In this document: in pieces, positions 46,693-58,183 of the stretch
Layout: each line of letters begins with the position of its first letter
Position numbering within the stretch: position 1 is the stretch's first letter
NCBI GenBank assembly: GCA_933228675.1
Contig: OW121740.1
Span: 156,229,828 to 156,293,827 of the forward strand
Length of the DNA stretch: 64,000 nucleotides
From: Stomorhina lunata
Taxonomy: Eukaryota > Arthropoda > Insecta > Diptera > Rhiniidae
Reading direction: 5' to 3'
The notes under the pieces: model-generated
Told to the model about the DNA's origin: nothing
Database searches by the model: none
Seen by the model: only the letters and a program-made list of their open reading frames with translations
Translations under genes and position numbers: made by a program

Positions 46693-46920
46693 TTTATTAA
46701 AAAGTTTTACTGTAGTGTATTGCACTAAGAATCCCAATTTATTACAATTATTTATTATTGTAATAAATAGTTTTTTGATAAAACCAAAAAATGTTGGTGG
46801 GGAAACCTTTCCTCGACGCGTTTCGATGGTTGGTTAGACCATCTCATCAGGAGGATTATCCCTAATTCTAGACAGAGCGAAAACCTCACATTATGTATAA
46901 TTTGAGGGACTGAATATATA
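46693..46920 (-). mobile_element. Retroelement-terminus segment carrying a hammerhead ribozyme (Penelope-like?)
   Basis: Plus strand starts AAAAGTTTTACTGTAGTG, continues GTATTGCACTAAGAATCCCA, an inverted pair (TTTATTACAAT/ATTGTAATAAA), TTTTTTGATAAAACC and the ribozyme. It ends near GGATTATCCCTAATTCTAGA plus about 60 more bases. Homologous segments lie at 35142-35300 and, more distantly, in the inverted-repeat arms at 5461 and 6350. Hammerhead ribozymes with very short stem III are known from the terminal repeats of Penelope-like elements, hence the guess. No reverse transcriptase of that class is present here. Confidence 0.65.
46810..46855 (-). ncRNA. Type I hammerhead ribozyme, complete core
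   Basis: Minus strand in order: TCCTC (stem I 5' side), CTGATGA (46844-46850), stem II GATGG ... CCATC (46839-46843 with 46825-46829, 9-nt loop), GAAA (46821-46824), ACGCGT spanning a minimal stem III (46816-46821), cleavage-site C (46815), then GAGGA closing stem I (5 bp). Every invariant core position of the hammerhead consensus (CUGANGA...GAAA...UH) is present. ACGCGT is self-complementary, which suits the dimeric fold described for hammerheads with short stem III. Role, by analogy: self-cleavage of element transcripts. Confidence 0.72.
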
Positions 46921-47400
46921 TATATAGAAAAAATTTTAAAACGAAAAAAATTCTATCGAAAAATGTTTAAAACTAAAAATTTTCTATAGAAAAATTTTTA
47001 TAACGAAAAAATATCTATAGAAAAATTTTTATAACGAAAAAATTTCTATAGAAAAATGTCTATAACGAAAAAATGTCTATAGAAAAATTTTTAAAACGAA
47101 AAAATTTCTATAGAAATATTTTTATAACGAAAAATTTTCTATTGATAAATTTTTATAATGAAAAAATTTTCTTTAGAAAATTTTCATAACGAAATATTTT
47201 CTATAGAGAAATTTTTATAACGAAAAATTTTCTATTGACAAAATTTTATAATGAAAAATTTTCTTTAGAAAATTTTTATAACGAATTTTTTTTTATAGGG
47301 CAATGTTATAGAGAACATTTTTTATAAGAAAAAATTTTCTATATAGCAAGTTTTGTCTATAAAAAATTTTTCGATACAAAAATGATTTCTTTAGAAATTA
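46921..47400 (+). repeat. ~30-bp satellite block, TATAACGAAAAA linker, forward
   Basis: Regular units (AACGAAAAATTTTCTATAG) immediately right of the ribozyme-bearing segment, suggesting that the segment interrupts an array. Confidence 0.85.
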
Positions 47401-48990
47401 TTCTGAAACCAAAATTTTTCTACAGGAAATTTTTTGATACAATTATTTTGGTTACAAATTTTTTGATACAAAAGTTTCTATAGAAAATTTTTATAAAAAA
47501 AATTCTATAAAAAAATGTTGATACAAAAATATTTATAAAAACACTTGCGATACAAAGATTTTTAAAGAAAAATTTTCGATTTTAAAATTTGATACGAAAT
47601 TTTTAATCGAAACAAAATTCTCTATGGAAAAATTTTTGATACAAAAATTTTCATAGAAAATTTTTCGGTACAAAAATTTCTAAAAAAATTTTTCGTCATC
47701 AAAATTTCTATTAAAATTCTTTTTCATCAATTTTTTTTTTTTAGAAATTATTCGTTGTAAAAATTTTTATAGAAATTTTTCGATATGCAAATTTGTATGG
47801 AATTCTTGTATCAAAAAATTTTTCGGTGTAAATATTAGATCGAAAATTTTTCGGTCTATGATTATTATAAAAAATTCTTCGGTATGAAAAATTTTATAGA
47901 AATTTTTCGGTACTAAAATTTGTTAAGAAATTTTTCAGTAAAAAATTTTTTATAGAAATTTATCGGTACAAAACTTCTTATAGAAATTTTTCAGTATAAT
48001 TTTTTTTTTAATTTTTAAGTATAAAAATGTTTATAGAAATTTGTCGGTATAAAATTTTTTAGTAAAAAATTTCTTAATTAATTCTTATTAAAATTTTTTG
48101 GTAAAAAAAAATTTTTAGAAACTTTTCGGTATGGAAATATTTATAGAAATTTTTCGGTATACATATTTTTGAGCATAAATAAAATAACTAAAGATAAGTT
48201 TTCGGTATTAAAATTTTTATAGATTTTTTTCGGCTTAAAAATGTTTATGGAAATTTTTCGATATAAAACTTTTTATAGAAAATTTTCTGCACAAAAATTT
48301 GTATAGCAATTTTTAAAAAAATTTTTTTCGGTGAAAATTCTATAAAAATTTTTTCGGTATAAAAATTTCTGTTTCTTTTCGATAAAAAAATTTCTATAGA
48401 AAATTTTTCTAAGGAACAAATTTTCGGTATACAAATTTTTATAGAAAAATTTTGGGTCTAAAAAACTATAGAAATTTTGATCAAAAATTTTTTTGTATAA
48501 AAACTTTTATAGAAAATTTTTTAGTACAAAAATTTTTGTAGAAATTTTTCGGTATAAAAATTTGTGAAAAAAAATTTTTGGTTTAAAAATGTTTATAAAA
48601 AATTTTTCGGTATAAAAATTTCTGTAGAAAATCTTTCGGCATATATTTTTCATAGAAAATTTTTCGGTATAAAATTTCTAATAGAAAATTTGTTGGCATA
48701 CAAATTTTTCAGAAATTTTTCGGTTTAAAATTTTTTTATGAAATATTTCGGTATAAAAACTTTTACGGAATTTTTCCGATATAAATTTTTATAGAATTTT
48801 TTCGGTATAAATTTTTTTTTCGGCTTAAAATTTTTTATAAAAATTTTCGGCTTAAAATTTTTTATAAAAATTTTCGGTTTAAAATTTTTTATAAAAATTT
48901 TCGGTTTAAAAATTTTTATAAAAATGTTCGGTATAAAAATTTTCATAGAAATTTTTCAATACATATGTATAAACATTTTCATATAAAATT
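47401..48990 (-). repeat. ~28-bp satellite block, TTTTTCGGTATAAAAA linker, reverse orientation
   Basis: The linker direction changes between about 47330 and 47800. Units become ATAGAAATTTTTCGGTATAA + AAATTT. The minus-strand frame at 48725-48946 (KPKIFIKNF repeats) is spurious. Confidence 0.88.
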
Positions 48991-49720
48991 TTTTGGTATT
49001 ACAAAAATTCCTCCAGGCTATAAGTAAAATTCTAAAACATATTCCAGGCGTTGCCAAAATCATTTTTCAAAACTGTAACACGTTTATAAATTAATGTTGA
49101 AAAACTAGTCAATATTTGTTGTCTATACCAAAGAATATTGTAATTTTCTTATAAAATTAATTAAACATCCTGGGGAACAAACAATTATTAATCATTTAAT
49201 TACCAGACACGATTAATTAAAAACACAAGTTCTCTGCCGCTGCTAAAAAGAACTCCTTTCGTTCAGGTATTCAACCAATATAGGCTCAATGTCTTGACAC
49301 AAGGGGAATATATTTGCAAAGTAAAATGAACTACAATAACAATTCAAAATTTTAGTATTTGAATGTTTGTAAATTTTGTAATGAAATTCATGTTGTGCTA
49401 GTCCGTACTTCTAGTTTATGATGTGAAAAATAATAATAAGCCACAAAGAAGCTACTTACCCAAGTTCAGTTCTTGTTTGTAATTCATAAAAAGTATTTTT
49501 CTGATTCTTATTCTTAACCAAACGAAAGATATCTTATGAGCATTTTTTATACTTTCAACATATTAATGGCGCCACTTATAGTTCTAATGATACTTAAACG
49601 TAAATAACGAGCATTACTTCAATAGAGTCACAGAGATATGAATTTTGCCGGAATTAAGGGGGCTCATGAAATTGGGTAGAAATATTAGGACATTACTTCT
49701 AGCTAACCTAGACAAATTGT
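48991..49720. other. Intergenic, no gene seen
   Basis: Unique A+T-rich sequence separating two reverse-orientation satellite blocks. Confidence 0.5.
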
Positions 49721-52700
49721 TTCGATATAGAATTTTTTTAAAGGAAATTTTTCGGTACAAAAATTTCTTGATAGAAATTATTTGGTATAAAAATTTGTCT
49801 ATAGAAAATTTTTAATTATAAAAATTTGTGAATAGAAAATTAAAATTTGTCTATAGAAAATTTTTCGGTTCAAAAATTTGTTAATAGAAAATTTTCGGTA
49901 TAAACATTTTTTTATAGAAAAGTTTTGGTATAAAAATTTGTCTTTAAAAAATTTTTCGCTATAAAAATTTCTATAGAAATTTATTTGGTATAAAAATTTC
50001 TATAAAAAATGTGTTGGCATAAAAATTTCCATACAAAATTTTTCGATATAAAAATTTCCATAGAAAATTTTTCGATATCAAAATTTCTATAGAAAATTTT
50101 TCGATATTAAAATTTCTATCGAAAATTTTTTCGATATAAAAATTTCTATAGAAAATTTTTCGATATAAAAATTTCTATAGAAAATTTTTTCATATAAAAA
50201 TTTCTACAGAAAATTTTTAATTATAAAAATTTCTATAAACAATTTTTCGATATTAACATTTCTTTAAAAATTTTTTCGATATAAAAATTTCTATCGAAAA
50301 TTTTTTTCATATAAAAATTTCTATAGAAAATTTTTCTATATAGATTTTCTAAAGAAAAGTTTTCGATATAAAAATTTCAATAGAAAATTTTTCGGTACAA
50401 AAATTTCTATAGAAAATTTTTAATTATAAAAATTTCTATAAACAATTTTTCGATATTAACATTTCAATAAAAAATTTTTCGATATAAAAATTTCTATAGA
50501 CAATTTTTTGATATAAAAATTTGTATAGAAATTTTTTTCATTTAAAAATTTCTTAAGAAAAGTTTTCGATATAAAAATTTGTATAGAAAATTTTTTCGTA
50601 TAAAAATTTCTATAGAAAATTTTTCGATATAAAAATTTTAATAGAAAAGTTTTCGATATGAAAATTTCAATAGACAATTTTTAGATATAAAAATTTCTAT
50701 CAAAAAATGCTGATGTAAAAATTTCTAAAGAAAATTTTTCGGTTTAAAAATTTCTATAGAGAATTTTTTGATATAAAAATTTCTTTAGAAAATTTTTTGA
50801 TAGAAAAATTTCTATAGAAAATATTTGACAAAAAAATTTCTATAAAAGATTTTTTGATTTAAAATTTTTCGATATAAAATTTCTATAGAAAATTTTTCGA
50901 TATAAAAATTTCTATTGAAAATTTTTCGATATAAAAATATAGAAAATTTTTTGATATAGAAATTTCTATAGAAAATTTTCGGTATAAAAATTTGTTACTA
51001 GAAAATTTTCGGAATAAAAATTTGTCTTTAGAAAATTTGTAATTATAAAAATTTCTATAAACAATTTTTCGATATTAACATTTCTATAAAAAATTTTTCG
51101 ATATAAAAATTTCTATAGACAATTTTTTGATATAAAAATTTCTATAGAAAATTTTTTCATTTAAAAATTTCTATAGAAAATTTTTCTATATACAATTTCT
51201 AAAGAAAAGTTTTCGATATAAAAATTTGTATAGAAAATTTTTTCGTATAAAAATTTCTATAGAAAATTTTTCGATATAAAAATTTTAATAGAAAAGTTTT
51301 CGATATAAAAATTTCAATAGACAATTTTTAGATATAAAAATTTCTATCAAAAAATGCTGATGTAAAAATTTCTACAGAAAATTTTTCGGTTTAAAAATTT
51401 CTATAGAGAATTTTTTGATATAAAAATTTCTTTAGAAAATTTTTTGATAGAAAAATTTCTATAGAAAATATTTGACAAAAAAATTTCTATAAAAGATTTT
51501 TTGATTTAAAATTTTTCGATATAAAATTTCTATAGAAAATTTTTCGATATAAAAATTTCTATCGAAAATTTTTCGATATAAAAATATAGAAAATTTTTTG
51601 ATATAGAAATTTCTATAGAAAATTTTCGGTATAAAAATTTGTTACTAGAAAATTTTCGGAATAAAAATTTGTCTTTAGAAAATTTGTAATTATAAAAATT
51701 TCTATAAACAATTTTTCGATATTAACATTTCTATAAAAAATTTTTCGATATAAAAATTTCTATAGACAATTTTTTGATATAAAAATTTCTATAGAAAATT
51801 TTTTCATTTAAAAATTTCTATAGAAAATTTTTCTATATACAATTTCTAAAGAAAAGTTTTCGATATAAAAATTTGTATAGAAAATTTTTTCGTATAAAAA
51901 TTTCTATAGAAAATTTTTCGATATAAAAATTTCAATAGAAAAGTTTTCGATATAAAAATTTCAATAGAAAATTTTTAGATATAAAAATTTCTATCAAAAA
52001 ATGCTGATATAAAAATTTCTGTAGAAAATTTTTCGGTTTAAAAATTTCTATAGAGAATTTTTTGATATAAAAATTTCTTTAGAAAATTTTTTGATATAAA
52101 AATTTCTATAGAAAATATTTGACAAAAAAATTTCTATAGAAGATTTTTTGATATAAAATTTAAAATTCTTCGATATAAAATTTCTATAGAAAATTTTTTG
52201 ATATAAAAATTTCTTTAGAAAAGTTTTCAATATAAAAATTTCTATTGAAAATTTTTCGATATTAAAATTTCTTTAGAAAATTTTTCGATATAAAAATTTT
52301 TGTCGAAAATTTTTTGATATAAAAATTTTTGTCGAAAATTTTTCGATATAAAAATATAGAAAATTTTTTGATATAGAAATTTCTATAGAAAATTTTCGGT
52401 ATAAAAATTTGTTACTAGAAAATTTTCGGAATAAAAATTTGTCTTTAGAAAATTTTTGGCATAAAAATATGTCTATAGAAAATTTTCGGTATAAAAATTT
52501 GTCTTTAAAAAATTTTCGGTATGAAAATTTTTCGATATAAAAATTTCTATAGAAAATTTTTCGATATAAAAATTTCTATAGAAAACTTTTCGATATAAAA
52601 ATTTATATAGCAAATTTTTCGGTATACAAATTTTTACAGACAATTTTTCGGCATAAAAATTTTTCGGTATAAACATTTCTATAAAAAATTTTTCGGTATA

Positions 52701-53185
52701 AAAATTTCTATAAAAAATTTTTCTATATAAATTTTTAAATAAAAAAATATTCGATATAAAAATTTGTCAATAGAAAATTTTCGGTATAAAAATTTGTCTA
52801 CAGAAAATTTTCGGTACAAAAATTTGTCTATAGAAAATTTTTAGCTTTAAAAATTTGTCTATAGAAAATTTTTAGCGTTAAAAATTTTTGCAGAAAATTT
52901 TTTGGTTTATAAATTTTTATAGAAAATTTTTCGATATAAAAATTTCTATCGAAATTTTTTCGATATAAAAATTTCTATAGAAAATTTTTCGACATAGAAA
53001 TTTCTATAGAAAATTTTTCGTTATAAAAATTTCAATAGACAATTTTTTGATATAAAAATTTTTATAGAAAATTTTTCGATACAAAAATGTAGAAAATGTT
53101 TCGATATAAAAATTTCTACCGAAAATTCTTTGATATAAAAAATTCTATAGAAAATTTTTCGTTATAAAATATTTTTTATAGAAAC
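49721..53185 (-). repeat. ~29-bp satellite block, TTTTTCGATATAAAAA linker, reverse, with 647-bp higher-order units
   Basis: Units of AAATTTCTATAGAAAA + TTTTTCGATATA. The marker CAAAAAATGCTGAT occurs at 50701, 51348 and 51995, exactly 647 bases apart each time. A second marker, TTTGTTACTAGAAAATTTTC, occurs at 50991, 51638 and 52408, so the third higher-order unit is 123 bases longer. Peptide-like frames (50456-50677, 52048-52230, 52473-52676) are spurious. Confidence 0.93.
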
Positions 53186-54190
53186 TATATTTAAGGAACC
53201 CCCCTAATACCCAAACGACTTTAGCTTCTCAACATTTCTGGGTAACTTTAAAAAGTTGAAATAAAAAACAGAAAATAAAATTAGTTACCGATAGAATTTT
53301 AAATGAGTTGATTAAGAGACGAGAATAAAAGTGAACAAGAAAACAAATTAATAGATTAAATTTATTATTATTTCTTATTAAAGGAGTTAGAGGGAAATAT
53401 GCAATTATTTTTTCTATATTTTTTTCCTGTGTTTTCATTAAACTTATGGTAATTAACTCAATCTCAGTAACTTACTTTCAGTTTATTTTTAATTATTTAT
53501 TCCTAGAATTTTTGCGAAGGGAGTTAGAGAAGAAAGGGCCAAAAGAAAAAGATTAATGAAGTTGTAGTAAAAACAAGGCATTTCCTTAAGGAAACTTCAG
53601 GCGCCACTCAAAATGTGCCTGGTACCCTATGAAAGCTTTTTACAATGAAAACATGTTGCCGTGATATTTGAGAGATGATTGATTAATGGGTTTTAATCAA
53701 GCTTATGTCCTAGTATATCCTCAATAAACTAGAATTTATGAAGTCTTAGGTTACTTTATAGCTTCAAGGTAATCTAAAGGGTAAGCTATGCTTATTAAAC
53801 TCACGCTTATTCTCTAATTTTAACTCCATGCGCTGCAAAAGTATCAACAACTTTTTTAAATCTTTAGGATTATTTTGTTATAAATTAACTACCAACTTCA
53901 TTTTCTCTACATTTTTTTTTAGTTGAAAGTATTTCCTTATAAGTAAACATATTTTTTTTTAAATTCTTTATCTCTTTCGAAGCTTCTAGTTATAAATTTC
54001 TCATTTTATGCTGCATCTTTGGAATGAATTAAACAAACAAAATCAAAAATGATAAGGAGTCAGGAAGAAGAATCAAATGAAAATAAAACTAAAAAAAGTG
54101 AAAAGAAATCCTTCGTTAAAAGCATTTAACTGCATTAAGCTTTTAAGTGCTTTCTTATTTAAGGCGAGGGATGGTAGGAAAATTCTACTC
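53186..54190. other. Intergenic, no gene seen
   Basis: Unique sequence of slightly lower A+T bias. A 69-codon minus frame at 53229-53438 shows no domain. Confidence 0.45.
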
Positions 54191-54840
54191 AGAATTTCCA
54201 AAATAAAAATTCTATAGAAAATTTTCGGTAGACAAATTTGTATAAAAAATTTTCAGTAGACAAATTTGTAAAAAAAATTTTCGGTAGACAAATTTCTATA
54301 GAAAAATTTTCGGTTTAAAAATTTCTATAGAAAATTTTCGTTATAAAAATGTTTATAGAAAATTTTCGGTGTACAAATTTTTGTAGAAAATTTTGGATAT
54401 AAAAATTTTGGGTGTAAAAATTTCTAAAGAAAATTTTCGGTATAAAAATTTGTATAGAAAATTTTCGGTAGACAAATTTCTATAGAAAAATTTTCGGTAT
54501 AAAAATTTCTATAAAAAAATTTTGGGTATAAAAATTTCTATAGAAAATTTTCGTTATAAAAATTTTTATAGAATATTTTCGGTGTACAAATTTTTGTAGA
54601 AAATTTTGGGTAAACAAATTTTGGGTGTAAAAATTTCTAAAGAAAATTTTCGATATAAAAATTTCTATAGAAAATTTTCGTTATAAAAATTTCTATAGAA
54701 AATTTTCGTTATAAAAATTTCTATAGAAAATTTTCGGTAATAAAATTTCTATAGAAAATCTTCGGCATAAGAATTTTTATAGAAAATTTTCGGTATAGAA
54801 ATTTTTATACTTTTATATATTATAAATTTTTTGGTGTATA
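54191..54840 (-). repeat. ~28-bp satellite block, TTTTCGGTATAAAAA linker, reverse
   Basis: Units of TTTCTATAGAAAATTTTCGG + TATAAAAA, including a two-fold repeat of a GGGTGTAAAAATTTCTAAAG module about 215 bases apart (54410 and 54625). Confidence 0.9.
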
Positions 54841-56945
54841 AAATCGAAATTTTTCTAAAGGAAATTTGGTATCAAAATATTTTATAAAAAAATTTCTATA
54901 AACAATTTTATATTGAAAATTTTTCATAAAAAATTTTATATCGAAAATTTTTTATAACAAATTTTATATAGAAAATTTTCTATAAAAAAATTTGTATATT
55001 AAATATTTTGTATTTTTTAATTTTATATCGAAATTTTCTTAAAAAAATTTGATATCAAAAGTTTTTGTATTAAAAATTTTCTATTAAAACGTTTGCATCA
55101 AAAATTTTCTATAAAATATTTTATGGCGAAAGTTTTGTATAAAAATTTTATGTCAAAAATATTCTATACAAAATTTAATATCAAAAATTTATACAAAAAT
55201 TTTCTATAAAAAATTGTATACCAAAATTTTCTGTTGAAATATTTATACCGAAATTTTTCTATAAAAAATTTTATAGCGAGATTTTTCTATAAAAAATTTT
55301 ATACCGAAATTTCTCTATAAAAAATTTTATATCAAAAATTTTCTATTAAAAATTTTATATCGAAATTTTCTATTAAAAATTTTCTATAAAAAAAATTTAT
55401 ATTGAAAATTTTTGTATCAAAAATTTTCTAGGAAAATTTTCCTAAAAAAAATTTTGTATAAAAAATTCAATATTGAAATTTTTTCTATAGAAAATTTGAT
55501 TCGAAATTTTTCTATAGAAAATTTGATATTAAAATTTTTCTATAAAAAAAATTTCTATAAATATCGAAAATTTTTCATAAAAAATTTTACATCGAGAATT
55601 TTCTATAAAAAAAAAATTAATCAAAAATTTTTTATAAAAAAATTTTATATCGAAATTTTTCTAAAAAAAATTTATATCAAACATTTTCTATTAAATTTTT
55701 GTATCAAAAATTTTCTTTATATAGAAAAATTTCTATAAAAAATTTTATATCAAAAAATTTTTACAAAAATTTTGGGCTAAAAAAAATTTTGTTTCGAAAA
55801 TTTTCCATAAAAAATTTTGTATCAAAAATTTTCTATAAAAAATTTAATATCAAAAATTTTTTATAAAAAATTTAATATCAAAAATTTTCTATAAAAAATT
55901 TTTACAAAAATTTTCTATAAAAAATTTTTACAAAAATTTTCTATAAAAAATTTTTACAAAAATTTTCTATAAAAAATGTTTACAAAAATTTTCTATATAA
56001 AATTTTATATCATAATTTTTCTATAAAAAATTTTATATCAAGAATTTTGTATAGCAAATTTCTATAAAAAATTTTATCTCGAAAATTTTCAATAAAAAAT
56101 TTTTTATTGGAAATTTTTTTTTAAATATTTATATTGAACATTTTTTATAAAACAAAAATTTATACTGAAAATTTTTTATAAAAAAAATTTATATTGAAAA
56201 TTTTTTATAAAAAAAATTAATATTGAAAATTTTTTATAAAAAAATTTATGTTGAAAATTTTTTATAAAAAAAAATTTATATTGAGAATTTTTTATAAAAA
56301 AAAAATTTATATTGAAAATTTTTTATAAAAAATTTTGTAGCGGAAATTTCCGAAAAAAAAAAAAATTTATAAAAAAAAAATTATAAAAAAATTTTATATC
56401 GAAAATTTTCTATTACAAATTTTATATCGAAAATTTTGTAGCGAAAATTTTCAATAAAAAGTTTTATATTGGATATTTTTTATAAAAAAATTTATATTGA
56501 AAATTTTCTATAAAAAATTGTATGTCGAAAATTTTCGATAAAAATTTTATATCAAAAATTTTCGATAAAAATTTTATATCAAAAATTTTCGATAAAAATT
56601 TTATATCAAAAATTTTCTATAAAAATTTTATACCAAAAATTTTCTATAAAAATTTGTATATTGAAAATTTTCTAAAAAAAATTTTGGATCAAAAATTTTC
56701 TATAAAAATTTTATATCAAACATTTTTTGTAAAAAATTTTATATCGAAAATTTTCTATAAAAATTTTATATCGAAAAATTTCTATAAAAATTTTTGATAG
56801 AACATTTTTTTGAAAAAAAAAAATTGTATCAAAAAAAATTCTATAAAAAATTTTACATCGAAATTTAGCCATCAAAAATTTTAGATTAAAAATCTCTAAA
56901 AAATTTTCATTATAAAAATTTTTTTCACATTTTTGTATTAACCCT
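54841..56945 (+). repeat. ~28-bp satellite block, TTTTATATCGAAAATTTTC linker, forward
   Basis: Direction flips near 54840. Units are TATATCAAAAATTTTCTATA + AAAAATTT, with local runs of one variant (TTTACAAAAATTTTCTATAA at 55910-55995; TATTGAAAATTTTTTATAAA at 56160-56330; TATCAAAAATTTTCGATAAA at 56545-56610). Many copies have lost the G of CTATAG, unlike other blocks. Confidence 0.9.
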
Positions 56946-57350
56946 CGTTTTCCGTTTGGAGTCCTTTGCAATTCATTGTCATATTTCTACTCGCATTAAC
57001 AGCAGCATCATTTAAACGTTTACAAATGCTGTTATTACCGTTGGAGGAGTATTCCCCTAGTCATTGCCATTCTCAATTTCATCCTTTGTCATTATTATCG
57101 TCATCATCCTGGGGTAGTCATAAATAAACACACTTTCCTTCGCTTACACTCATTCCCGAAAACCATTTGAAATGCAGCTGAATTTTCCCCCAAAAAATGA
57201 AAAGGAAAAACTAAATATAAATAAAATAAAACCTTGTCGACACGGGCGTCAAACGAATGATGAATGATACTTTGTAGTTTTTACTGCAAAGTCGTCCGTA
57301 TTCAATGAATGCGATTAAAATTGTATTTTCTAAAGATTCAGTTTGTCTTT
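56946..57350. other. Intergenic, no gene seen
   Basis: Unique sequence with ATTATTATCGTCATCATCC low complexity near 57090. No supported frame. Confidence 0.45.
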
Positions 57351-57760
57351 ATACCCTATTTACTTGACGATAGTTGGGAGGGGTATTATGGTTGGAGTAG
57401 ACGTTTGTACCTCATACCCATAATATTTATGGGTATGAGGTATAATAACTACTTATTTGGTTAGAATCATTCATGTTTCTACGGGGGACTTATGTATATT
57501 AGGCCAATGTGTTTGATATTTTAAAAAAACCGGTATATCAATTCGGTTATTTCCATAAGATCGATCCCCCGTTATCGGTCTATATTTGACATAACTCTCA
57601 TATACGACTTCCAACTACCGGATAGGAAATCTATTATAAAATCTATCTGTTATGATAAAACTTTACAAAGACAAGCTTTAACAAAAAAATCTTCTAAATT
57701 TCTCGGTCCACATTAAGCTAGAGGAGTATCACCTCTGACCGACTATAGCACTTTTTTAAT
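57351..57760 (+). mobile_element. Family B-related degenerate copy
   Basis: Starts ATACCCTATTTACTTGACGA and ends CCTCTGACCGACTATAGCAC plus TTTTTTAATT, with CGGTCTATATTTGAC and AACTCTCATATACGACTTCC between. It has the family's ends and order but strong divergence and internal loss. It contains a perfect 15-bp inverted repeat at 57408-57442. Confidence 0.55.
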
Positions 57761-58175
57761 TATTCCTTAGTATTTTTTCAATTTCATTCATATATTTTCC
57801 TTTCTTTGGTATTAAAATAATTTTCCTTTTAAAATTTTTGTGCATTTATTTACTTTTCATTTCCATCATTTGGCATTTGGTGTCTTATCTAGACCATCAT
57901 TCCCACCATCCACCGCTTTTGGGTTAAATTGTAGGTGTTTAACTTTATGTGTTTTTGTGGTAGAGGGCAATTTGAAAATGGTTTGAGTCCAAGAGGGTTG
58001 AGACTTAAGTTAAAAGGTTTATTAGTTTTTATCAAATTACATACAATTGTTCTATTCTCTGTGTTTGTAGGGAAAAGTATCTTTATTTGGTTTTAATTTT
58101 TATTCTTATCTTAATAAGTGTGCAGTTGGTGAAAAGTGAAAGATATGAGCCCGACAGTTGTTATAAAGAAAATTG
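57761..58175. other. Intergenic, no gene seen
   Basis: Unique sequence up to the target duplication of the hAT-like element. Confidence 0.45.
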
Positions 58176-58183
58176 GTTGTTAC

